A DNA stretch of 64,000 nt, taken from contig NZ_JAKRNT010000006.1 in assembly GCF_022346605.1 (NCBI RefSeq), positions 62,001 through 126,000 on the forward strand, written 5' to 3'. The notes below the pieces were generated by a model. It searched no databases. It had not been told where the DNA came from and saw nothing but the letters and a program-made list of their open reading frames with translations. The position numbers were made by a program, and so were the translations under genes. The stretch's first letter is position 1; each line of letters opens with the position of its first letter. Positions 40,875 through 48,290 of this stretch are shown here, one piece after another. The stretch comes from Sporosarcina sp. ACRSL. Lineage in GTDB: Bacteria; Bacillota; Bacilli; Bacillales_A; Planococcaceae.

Positions 40875-41834
40875 ATGGCAAACTACAAGTACCCGTTTCC
40901 GACTGAAGGGAAACGGTATCATACATGGTCCAGGCATTTGAAGGATCAATTCGGATTCAAAGTGTTTAAAGTCGCACTTGACGCAGGGTTTGATTGTCCA
41001 AACCGCGATGGCACCGTCGCATACGGCGGCTGCACGTTTTGCAGTGTCGCAGGTTCCGGTGATTTTGCGGGTGATCGGGCAAAGCCGATCGAAGTCCAGT
41101 TTGCGGAAATCCGCGACAAGATGCATGAGAAATGGAAAGAAGGCAAGTATATCGCCTATTTTCAAGCTTATACAAATACGCATGCTCCACTTCCTGTTTT
41201 AAAGGAGAAGTTTGAAGCCGCACTCAAGCAACCAGGAGTCGTTGGACTTTCCATCGGTACACGCCCCGATTGCCTGCCCGATGATGTCGTCGATTATTTA
41301 GCTGAACTGAATGACCGGACGTATTTATGGGTCGAATTGGGCTTGCAAACCGTCCATGAAAAAACGGCACGATTAGTGAATCGGGCCCATGATTACGCCA
41401 CTTACGTAGAAGGCGTGGAAAAGTTGCGTAAGCACCGCATTCGTATCTGTACCCATATTATTAACGGCCTTCCTCTTGAAGATAAAGAAATGATGATGGA
41501 AACAGTTAGACAAGTAGCCAAGCTTGATGTGCAAGGCATTAAGATCCATCTATTGCATTTACTGAAAGGAACGCCGATGGTGAAACAATACGAAAAAGGC
41601 TTGCTGGAGTTCCTCGGTAAGGAAGAATATATTAACCTCGTTGTCGATCAGCTTGAAATTCTGCCTCCTGAAATGATTGTGCACCGGATCACGGGGGATG
41701 GACCGCTCGATTTGATGATTGGCCCGATGTGGAGTGCGGCGAAGTGGGATGTGCTGAACGGCATCGACAAAGAGTTGGAGCTACGCGACAGCTACCAAGG
41801 AAAGTTTTATAAAAAGGCGGTTGAGTATTTGTGA
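40875..41834 (+). CDS. mnmL: Radical SAM enzyme MnmL (YtqA), tRNA wobble-uridine modification
   Basis: A 319-residue protein of the TIGR01212 group. The iron-sulfur cluster cysteines are Cys41, Cys53 and Cys56 (CPNRDGTVAYGGCTFC). LSIGTRPDCLPDDVVDYL and WVELGLQTVHEKTARLVNRA are conserved SAM-binding parts. In B. subtilis, YtqA converts cmnm5s2U34 to nm5s2U34 in tRNA. ATG at 40875 is chosen from GAGGAG 9 nt upstream. It overlaps mnmM by 4 bp, so the two successive steps are coupled. Confidence 0.9.
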   Translation: MANYKYPFPTEGKRYHTWSRHLKDQFGFKVFKVALDAGFDCPNRDGTVAYGGCTFCSVAGSGDFAGDRAKPIEVQFAEIRDKMHEKWKEGKYIAYFQAYTNTHAPLPVLKEKFEAALKQPGVVGLSIGTRPDCLPDDVVDYLAELNDRTYLWVELGLQTVHEKTARLVNRAHDYATYVEGVEKLRKHRIRICTHIINGLPLEDKEMMMETVRQVAKLDVQGIKIHLLHLLKGTPMVKQYEKGLLEFLGKEEYINLVVDQLEILPPEMIVHRITGDGPLDLMIGPMWSAAKWDVLNGIDKELELRDSYQGKFYKKAVEYL

Positions 41835-42451
41835 GCAATATATTGTTACACCGTGTTTTACCTTTTTCAAAACGATTGATCAGTGAAACGGTCGTGCCAG
41901 GTGAGACGGTTGTCGATGCGACTGCCGGAAACGGAAACGACACGTTTTTCCTCGCGGAGCTCGTTGGTGAAGAAGGCCGTGTCTTCGCATTTGATATCCA
42001 ACAGGCAGCACTGGAAGCAACAGCAAACAGATTGGACGAGCTGAATGACCGTGTCACACTTATTTTGGACAGCCATGCCAATATCGACCAGTACGTGAAC
42101 GGGCCAATTGGCGGGGCAATGTTTAATCTCGGATATTTGCCTTATAGTGAAGATCTATCCATTATCACTAAACCAGATTCCACTATCGAAGCAATCGATA
42201 AGCTGCTCGGAATGCTGAAAAAAGGTGGAATCATAACGATTTCTGTGTACGATGGTCACGAAGGTGGAAAAGAAGAGCGCGATGCATTGATTGAATATGT
42301 GAAGTCACTCCACCAAGCCGACGTTCACGTCATTAGATATGAATTGCTTAACCAACGAAGAAACCCTCCATTTTTGATTGCAATTGAAAAGGTGAGAGAC
42401 TTTGATAAGGTAGTCAAAGTTGATAAAGAAGGAAAACGCTTGGACCTATAA
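41831..42451 (+). CDS. mnmM: tRNA (mnm5s2U34) methyltransferase MnmM (YtqB)
   Basis: A 206-residue SAM-dependent methyltransferase. Motif I is VVDATAGNGNDTFFLAELVG, followed by VFAFDIQQAALEAT and the catalytic-loop region MFNLGYLPYSED. YtqB of B. subtilis adds the methyl group to nm5s2U34 made by MnmL. GTG start overlapping the mnmL stop. Normal length. Confidence 0.9.
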   Translation: MSNILLHRVLPFSKRLISETVVPGETVVDATAGNGNDTFFLAELVGEEGRVFAFDIQQAALEATANRLDELNDRVTLILDSHANIDQYVNGPIGGAMFNLGYLPYSEDLSIITKPDSTIEAIDKLLGMLKKGGIITISVYDGHEGGKEERDALIEYVKSLHQADVHVIRYELLNQRRNPPFLIAIEKVRDFDKVVKVDKEGKRLDL

Positions 42452-42470
42452 GAGGTACAAGCGTTTTCGT
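42433..42470. terminator. Bidirectional terminator between mnmM and the SDR gene
   Basis: GAAAACGCTTG/CAAGCGTTTTC stem overlapping the mnmM stop codon; serves the convergent genes. Confidence 0.75.
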
Positions 42471-43195
42471 TATCCGATCTGACGTAAATCCGCAATCGGT
42501 CCTATGTTTTTGAAGTTTTCCATTTCTACTACCGCGATGAGCTTGTTCGCAGTTTCTGCTGCACTGCTTAAATACCCGTGTTCCTTATAGTCGATAAAGC
42601 GCTCTAGCAATGGGAAATCTTCAGCGTTGCTCGAACGGATCGTTTCTTGCATGCCCGTGTCAATGATTCCAGGAGCAATCGATACGATCTCTACTGGGAA
42701 TTCAGTTTTTTCCTGCTCTATTGAAACGACACGGGAGAAATGATCGAGCCCCGCCTTCGTTGTGCAATAGACTCCCCACCCTTCGTATGGTTTCCTGCCC
42801 GCTCCTGAAGAGATATTGACGATTCTTTTTCGACCTTCAAACTTTTCAAGCGCTGCAATGAATGCATTTGAAAGGATCATCGGAGCTGTCAGGTTAACAG
42901 CTAGGGCATCCGTCAGTTTCGATTCGTCAATCGAGCCGATGAATCCGATCGGTTCCACCGTCCCCGCATTATTAATGAGTGTAAAGGATGTTGCGATTGA
43001 TAGATTCTCTTCCAAGATGCTCGTTATCATACCCGTCAAACGATCTGTCTTTGAAAGGTCTGCAATGATTAGATCCTCATCCCCATTCGGATTCGACCTC
43101 GCGATGCCGATGACCTTGTCCCCTTTCTCTTTTAACTGTTTCATTAGCTCATAACCGATTCCTTTCGATGCACCGGTAACAATCGTTATGTTCAT
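42470..43195 (-). CDS. Short-chain dehydrogenase, YueD-like (benzil reductase type)
   Basis: A 241-residue Rossmann-fold oxidoreductase. TGASKGIG at 7-14 binds NADP(H), NNAGT follows, and the catalytic Ser and YxxxK are ISSGAG and YCTTK. The overall match is to YueD/sepiapterin-reductase-like enzymes, which reduce diketones such as benzil in vitro. Physiological substrate unknown. Convergent with mnmM. Confidence 0.85.
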   Translation of the reverse strand: MNITIVTGASKGIGYELMKQLKEKGDKVIGIARSNPNGDEDLIIADLSKTDRLTGMITSILEENLSIATSFTLINNAGTVEPIGFIGSIDESKLTDALAVNLTAPMILSNAFIAALEKFEGRKRIVNISSGAGRKPYEGWGVYCTTKAGLDHFSRVVSIEQEKTEFPVEIVSIAPGIIDTGMQETIRSSNAEDFPLLERFIDYKEHGYLSSAAETANKLIAVVEMENFKNIGPIADLRQIG

Positions 43196-43274
43196 TTGCC
43201 TTCCCCTTTCCTAGTTACATATTCCAATTTACCATCAGTTTACCATGATTGATGGAAATGGAGTTGCATTAAAA

Positions 43275-43308
43275 TAGCCAACCCCTTCGCATTCGAAAGG
43301 ATTGGCTA
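43275..43308 (-). terminator. Terminator of the LysM-3D gene
   Basis: TAGCCAA/TTGGCTA stem 7 bp after the stop codon, followed by TTTTAAT on the minus strand. Confidence 0.65.
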
Positions 43309-43315
43309 GCAAATG

Positions 43316-43933
43316 TCATTTTAATATTTTTATCTTCACATCTTTTCTTCCCCATTTGTACGCTTCACTTTTGCTTGGGAAGAAAACATCGATTTTGTTT
43401 CCTTTAATCGCGCTGCCAGTATCACCAGCAATGGCATATCCGTATCCTTCCACGTACACTTTAGTGCCTAATGGGATAACGTTAGGATCGACAGCAATCA
43501 CTTTTGCATCAGGATTGCGTTTTAAGTTGATGCCCGTTGACGTGATGCCGGAGCATCCGTTGCAATTCGCGGTATACGCACTTGCGGAAACCGTAATTTC
43601 CTTTACTACATCGTCGTCATCGGAGCGTGATGGTGTTTTGGCATCCTTTTTCGATGACGATTGTTTTTGTACAGTCGTATCAGATTTTACGACCTTCAAT
43701 TTTTGGTTTGGATGAATGACGTCTGACTTAATGTCATTCCAAGATTTCAATTCTTCCACGGTGATATTATGAATTTCTGCGATACTATAAAGAGTGTCAC
43801 CTATGTTGACCGTATACGTTGAAGAGGCTGCAAAACTTTCGGTCGTTACACCGAATAATAAAACTACTGTAAAAATTAGCGTCACAATATGTTTTCCCAA
43901 GTTTTCTACTCCCCACTTTTTTAGTCTATTCAT
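43316..43933 (-). CDS. LysM and 3D domain cell-wall protein (YocH-like)
   Basis: A 205-residue exported protein. Signal peptide ends ESFAASS (about 36). One LysM domain (YTVNIGDTLYSIAEIHNITV, ELKSWNDI, 40-82) binds peptidoglycan. A serine/aspartate linker leads to the C-terminal 3D domain, with VIAVDPNVIPLGTKVYVEGY and AGDTGSAIKGNKIDVFF holding the three conserved aspartates. The 3D domain is shared with MltA-type muralytic enzymes and resuscitation factors. Probable wall-remodelling hydrolase. Confidence 0.9.
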   Translation of the reverse strand: MNRLKKWGVENLGKHIVTLIFTVVLLFGVTTESFAASSTYTVNIGDTLYSIAEIHNITVEELKSWNDIKSDVIHPNQKLKVVKSDTTVQKQSSSKKDAKTPSRSDDDDVVKEITVSASAYTANCNGCSGITSTGINLKRNPDAKVIAVDPNVIPLGTKVYVEGYGYAIAGDTGSAIKGNKIDVFFPSKSEAYKWGRKDVKIKILK

Positions 43934-44026
43934 AGCTTAGCAATGAAATATTACATGGATGTTACAATCTGCAACCATTATGATTACAAAAGAGAAGTGA
44001 ATATTACAACAGGAGGAAGATGATAA

Positions 44027-44542
44027 TTGACAGAAATTTTAGTGAGAATAGCAAGGTCGGACGAAGCAAAAACCATAGCTGACTTGCTTTCTAAGTGCCA
44101 ATGGTTCACGTACGAAAAACTGTTTTCAGAAGCTTATATTAAGCGACTTATTAAGAAATATTACAATGTCGAACGCATCAAACAGGAAGTTACGACAATC
44201 GACAGAAGTTGGCATGGCTATTTTGTCGCCGAAAAGGATGGACAAATCCTCGGTGTCATCGGTGGTGGGATGAAAGATGAAACGGACGGGGAGATTTACA
44301 TCTTCTATGTTGATCCAGATGAGAGAGGGGCCGGAATCGGTACGAGACTGCTTACTTTTTATTCAAAAATACAAAAGTATTCTTATGGAGCCGAGCGGCA
44401 ATGGGTTTCTGTTGCAAAAGGGAATGAGTATGGAATCCCATTTTACGAAGCGAAAGGCTTTGATTTCGTACGGGAAGAGATATCGTACGGAGCAGCAGAA
44501 GGAGATCATGATATTTCACTCGTCTACTCCCGTCTATTATAA
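44027..44542 (+). CDS. GNAT N-acetyltransferase
   Basis: A 171-residue chromosomal GNAT protein unrelated to the cassette copies. IYIFYVDPDERGAGIGTRLL (about 83-102) is the acetyl-CoA loop; VSVAKGNEYGIPFYEAKGFD closes the fold. TTG start 10 nt after AGGAGG. Acceptor unknown. Confidence 0.8.
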   Translation: MTEILVRIARSDEAKTIADLLSKCQWFTYEKLFSEAYIKRLIKKYYNVERIKQEVTTIDRSWHGYFVAEKDGQILGVIGGGMKDETDGEIYIFYVDPDERGAGIGTRLLTFYSKIQKYSYGAERQWVSVAKGNEYGIPFYEAKGFDFVREEISYGAAEGDHDISLVYSRLL

Positions 44543-44545
44543 ATA

Positions 44546-44555
44546 CAATATATTG
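44546..44555. promoter_or_regulatory. Palindrome CAATATATTG upstream of the GntR gene
   Basis: The same 10-bp palindrome occurs 47 bp before brnQ (48143). It may be an operator; see the matching feature. Confidence 0.3.
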
Positions 44556-44654
44556 CATATCAAAAAACCTTCCCAGTAACAATAATTTCCTGTATACTAA
44601 AAGTACTAGTAATAGTAAAGCTTTTTAAAATTGCGACCAGGATGGTGATCTGTA

Positions 44655-45317
44655 ATGCCGATACCTACAGAATATCAAAAGCAGACACGAAAAACGGCGA
44701 AAGAAAATGCATTTACACAATTACAGCAATGGATCATCGATGGTACATTGCAGCCAGGAGAAAAACTGAACGACGTCGAATTGGCGGAGGCGCTTGGCGT
44801 AAGTAGAACGCCAATCCGTGAGTCGCTCCAGCTGCTCGAGGTCCAAGGATTTGTAAAAATGTACCCGGGAAAAGCAACACAAGTGACAGAAGTGGACAAA
44901 GAATCAATTAATGATTTATTACCGCCATTGGCTGTCTTGCAGGCATTGTCTGCTGAACTCGCAATCCCGACTTTGAATGAAAGCACCATCGAGGAATTAG
45001 AAGAGACGAATCATCGTTTCGCGAAGGCTGTCCAAGCCGAAGATTATTTTAGCGCATTGAAAATCGATGAAGAATTCCATCAGATCATCGTTGACCATGC
45101 AGCCAACCGATATATACATTCAATCGTTGCTTCTTTGCAACCCCATGTGCGCAGGCTATTCTTTCATAATTCTATTATTATGACAGAAAAGTCGATAGAT
45201 GAGCATAAGGACATCATCCGTTTTCTAACAGAAGGCAATAAGGAAAAAGTGGCAGCCGTCATGCGAGAAAATTGGCTCCGGGCCATTGACGAATTTAATT
45301 CCATGAAAACAGAGTGA
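44655..45317 (+). CDS. GntR-family (FCD) transcriptional regulator
   Basis: A 220-residue regulator. The N-terminal winged helix has LQQWIIDGTLQPGEKLNDVE then LAEALGVSRTPIRESLQLLE (about 22-62), and a helical FCD ligand-binding domain follows (EEFHQIIVDHAANRYI). FCD regulators sense carboxylates or amino acids and often control nearby transport. Its last codons abut the TnpB element: the TGA stop is shared with the element boundary, so the C-terminus may have been altered by insertion. Confidence 0.87.
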   Translation: MPIPTEYQKQTRKTAKENAFTQLQQWIIDGTLQPGEKLNDVELAEALGVSRTPIRESLQLLEVQGFVKMYPGKATQVTEVDKESINDLLPPLAVLQALSAELAIPTLNESTIEELEETNHRFAKAVQAEDYFSALKIDEEFHQIIVDHAANRYIHSIVASLQPHVRRLFFHNSIIMTEKSIDEHKDIIRFLTEGNKEKVAAVMRENWLRAIDEFNSMKTE

Positions 45318-45480
45318 ACTACCCCCACTTAACGCCTTGCGTTTGAAGTGGGGGCTTCTCGACTTATCGCCGCTTCTAGTAGCCGGCGAAAACAGACCGA
45401 GCTATCCCTCTTGTTCCAAGAGTTCCGTTTCATCAGGGCAAGTCCAGCATCAACTGTCCCTCATTCTTGATGTTGATAGC
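45315..45480 (-). ncRNA. Predicted omega RNA (reRNA) of TnpB
   Basis: On the minus strand the 3' end of tnpB runs into a hairpin-rich segment. It ends with CCCCCACTT/AAGTGGGGG plus an inner AACGC/GCGTT stem, then GTAGTTCAC. TnpB guide RNAs lie over this end, with the guide immediately past it. Here the guide would be TCTGTTTTCATGGAAT from the end of gntR. RNA boundaries are inferred. Confidence 0.5.
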
Positions 45481-46690
45481 GGCATTCCAATCCCGGTCGA
45501 TAACGAATCCGCAATCGCAATCAAAAATTCGTTCGGAGAGGTGTAAGGCAGCATTGACATACCCACAGGCCGAACACGTCTTCGATGAAGGAAACCATTT
45601 GTCAATCTTGATGAGTTGCTTACCTTCTTCATCCAATTTATAACGTAAGAATGTCGTGAACATCCCCCACCCGTTGTCGGCAACGCTTTTGCCGAAACGG
45701 AAGGCCTTCGACATCCCCTTCATATCAAGATCTTCGATGACGACACAATCGTATCTCTTTACCAACTTTCTAGACTCTTGATGAAGGAAGTTCCTTCGTT
45801 GGTTTGCCACTCTTTCGTGGAGTTTGACGACTTTTATCCGTTGCTTTTTCCAACGGGAGGAGCCATTCATCATTTTGGACAATTTTCTCTGTTCCTTTGC
45901 CAGTTTGTCTTCTGCCTGTCGATAGAATCGTGGATAATTGGCTTTCTTACCCTTTTCGCTCTCGACAAAAAGTCCATCCATGGCAAAATCCAATCCGACT
46001 ACACGGTTGATTTCTTTTTTCCCCGGATTGTGTTCGTATTCTGTGAGAATGGAAATATGGTACTTTCCAGTGGCTGAACGGGAAATGGTGCATGACTTGA
46101 TGACATGATGGGATGGGATTTCGCGATGCTGTTTCATTCTAAGGGGTGTGAGTTTTGGAAGTTTGATGTGGGCATCCAGAATCTTGATGTTTCCGTTGAC
46201 CATGTTTGTCGTGTAGGATTGTTTCGACTTACGATTCTTGAATTTCGGATACTTAGCCTTTCCTGAGAAGAAATTGGAAAACGCTGTTTGCAGATTCAAC
46301 TGGGCGTTAGCGAGTGCCAGGCTATCAACCTCCTTGAGCCACTCAAATTCTTTCTTATATTTGGCAGGCGTCGGAAGCTTCTGTTTCTTCAGCAATGTCA
46401 TGTTATCTTTGAGTTTTTCGTAGGTTTCCTTGCGTTCCGCCAGCATTTTATTGTAGACAAATCGAACACATCCAAAAGTCTTGACCAAAAAGTCTTCCTG
46501 TTCCTTTGTCGGGTAGATTCGAAATTTGTATGCTTTATGTGCCACTCAAATCACCTCATTTCAGAATAATAGGAATACCTGTTCCTATTATACCAATCAA
46601 AAGAGGTGTTGGCTATCGCCAACCGAAATTCATCTCCCACTTACCGTTGGGCTTCACCCTTCACACGCTTGAAGAGGGAGAATTCTTTCG
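45318..46690 (-). mobile_element. TnpB-only IS605-type element
   Basis: A tnpB gene without tnpA, flanked on its 3' side by a strong end hairpin at 45322-45354. On its 5' side two hairpins (46568-46591 and 46609-46624) suggest the left end. The right end abuts the gntR stop. The left boundary is uncertain. IS1341-like single-gene elements have this layout; they need a TnpA supplied elsewhere to move. Confidence 0.75.
45433..46545 (-). CDS. tnpB: RNA-guided nuclease TnpB (IS605 family)
   Basis: A 370-residue TnpB with an intact RuvC-like site: Asp in VVGLDFAMDG, Glu in CVVIEDLDM, and Asp in DRDWNAAINI. The zinc ribbon is CSACG...CDCG. The N-terminal helix-turn-helix and wedge domain are complete. 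Such proteins cut DNA guided by the omega RNA made from the element's end, favouring element retention. The start codon is GTG behind GAGGTGATTT. Confidence 0.92.
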   Translation of the reverse strand: MAHKAYKFRIYPTKEQEDFLVKTFGCVRFVYNKMLAERKETYEKLKDNMTLLKKQKLPTPAKYKKEFEWLKEVDSLALANAQLNLQTAFSNFFSGKAKYPKFKNRKSKQSYTTNMVNGNIKILDAHIKLPKLTPLRMKQHREIPSHHVIKSCTISRSATGKYHISILTEYEHNPGKKEINRVVGLDFAMDGLFVESEKGKKANYPRFYRQAEDKLAKEQRKLSKMMNGSSRWKKQRIKVVKLHERVANQRRNFLHQESRKLVKRYDCVVIEDLDMKGMSKAFRFGKSVADNGWGMFTTFLRYKLDEEGKQLIKIDKWFPSSKTCSACGYVNAALHLSERIFDCDCGFVIDRDWNAAINIKNEGQLMLDLP

Positions 46691-46700
46691 GAATGTCGTT

Positions 46701-46736
46701 AAAAAGGCACTCCACTGAGGAGCGCCTTTTATTTTT
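46701..46736 (-). terminator. Terminator of brnQ
   Basis: AAAGGCGCTCC/GGAGTGCCTTT-type stem with a T-run on the minus strand, overlapping the stop. Confidence 0.8.
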
Positions 46737-48096
46737 ATGAATTAGCAGCTGGTTGAAATAATTTGGCAAAGATGCCTGTGACGAGCGTTACGATTAGTAC
46801 CGGCAAGAGCCAGCCAAGACCTTCGCTGTAATATGGCAAGATGCTATCATAGAAATTTACGATCCCACTAAGCCAGTTGGGCCAATTCTCTTCACTAATT
46901 TCTAGTGTACCGTATAGGGTCTTCACTCCATCAACGATACTTATCAAAAATGCCACTGCCGTTGCACTCATATAAACGAATCTTGAATGATTAAACAATG
47001 GCGACGTGAATGTCAGCAACATAAGAACGATCGCTAGAGGATATAAAAACATCAGCATCGGAATGGAATACGTAATGATGTTAGACAATCCGAAGTTTGC
47101 TACAACGAAGCAGAATGTCGAAAAAATCGTCACAAGCATTTTGTAGCTCACTTTCGGCATAAGCGTGTGGAAATATTCACCACAAGCTGTGATTAGTCCG
47201 ATACTTGTTGTTAAACAAGCAAGAATGATAACCACCGCGAGCATGACAGATCCAAACGTCCCGAAATAATACTCGGATGCGCCGCTTAACACAGGACCGC
47301 CTGTCTCAAAAATACCGAATTTTTCAGTAGTCGTCGCTCCAAGATAAGCAATTCCGACATAGATCAGTGCCAAGAACCCCGCAGCAATAACTCCTGTTTT
47401 TGCAGTAGCAGAAAGGATTTGAACATTATTTGTAACGCCCATGGACCGGAGGACATTGATGACGATAATTCCAAAGACTAGCGATGCCAAGGCATCCATC
47501 GTGTTATACCCTTCCATGAATCCTTTCATGAATGCTCCATCTGCATAGGCACCAACAGGCGATTGGATTTCCCCAATCGGATTGATGAAGGCTATTACGA
47601 GTAATACGAGCAATAATACAATGATGGCCGGCGACATGATTTTTCCGATCCGATCCACGATTTTTGATGGGTTGAGCGATAGCCATAATGTCAATCCGAA
47701 AAAAATGAGTGTGAAGATAAATAAACCGAGTCCCATGTATTCTTCCGGAATGAATGTAGCAATACCGATTTCAAAACCAACTGCCCCAGTCCGTGGAGCT
47801 GCAAAGAATGGACCAATCGTCAAATATAATAAAGATGTAAATATAACTGCATAGACAGGGTGAACGCGACTCGCCAAATCCTGTAAGTTCCGACTACCCG
47901 AAAAGCCCATTGCCAGTATACCCAGGAAAGGCAAGCCTACCCCAGTTACGAGAAAGCCGATAACTGCCGGCCAAAGACTTGTCCCTGCGTTTTGTCCTAG
48001 CTGAGCAGGGAATATTAAGTTACCTGCACCGAAGAAAAGGGCAAACAGCATGATTCCGATAAAAAGAAAAGAAGAAAAAGACAATTTATTTTGCAT
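46735..48096 (-). CDS. brnQ: Branched-chain amino acid transporter BrnQ (LIVCS family)
   Basis: A 453-residue carrier with 12 hydrophobic helices. FALFFGAGNLIFPAQLGQNA (about 18-37) is the family signature near the N-terminus. It imports leucine, isoleucine and valine with sodium or protons. The nearby GntR gene may regulate it, since a common palindrome lies before both. Complete, with terminator. Confidence 0.9.
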   Translation of the reverse strand: MQNKLSFSSFLFIGIMLFALFFGAGNLIFPAQLGQNAGTSLWPAVIGFLVTGVGLPFLGILAMGFSGSRNLQDLASRVHPVYAVIFTSLLYLTIGPFFAAPRTGAVGFEIGIATFIPEEYMGLGLFIFTLIFFGLTLWLSLNPSKIVDRIGKIMSPAIIVLLLVLLVIAFINPIGEIQSPVGAYADGAFMKGFMEGYNTMDALASLVFGIIVINVLRSMGVTNNVQILSATAKTGVIAAGFLALIYVGIAYLGATTTEKFGIFETGGPVLSGASEYYFGTFGSVMLAVVIILACLTTSIGLITACGEYFHTLMPKVSYKMLVTIFSTFCFVVANFGLSNIITYSIPMLMFLYPLAIVLMLLTFTSPLFNHSRFVYMSATAVAFLISIVDGVKTLYGTLEISEENWPNWLSGIVNFYDSILPYYSEGLGWLLPVLIVTLVTGIFAKLFQPAANS

Positions 48097-48142
48097 AATA
48101 TTTGAGTCCCTTCATGTTGTAGATTATGTTTTATAACGTATG

Positions 48143-48152
48143 CAATATATTG
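48143..48152. promoter_or_regulatory. Palindrome CAATATATTG upstream of brnQ
   Basis: TGCAATATATTGC, a perfect 12-bp core palindrome, 47 bp before the brnQ start. It is repeated in front of the GntR regulator gene. A candidate operator. Confidence 0.35.
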
Positions 48153-48247
48153 CTGTTTTCTAATAATAAGCTCCCTGACTGTAAAATGCAATAGTAAAAT
48201 ATTCTTCGAATATAATATTTTATTAATAAAATCAAATTTCACACAAA

Positions 48248-48290
48248 AAAAAAGAGCAGGCGGACGTAGTTTTCCGTCCTGCTCTTTTTC
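48248..48290 (-). terminator. Terminator of sbcC
   Basis: AAAGAGCAGG(A/C)GGACG stem with CGTCCTGCTCTTT and long T-run on the minus strand; directly after the stop codon. Confidence 0.85.

Noticed and set aside
45433..46545. Cas12-type CRISPR nuclease
   Set aside because: 370 residues, TnpB domain order, own element ends, and no CRISPR array nearby.
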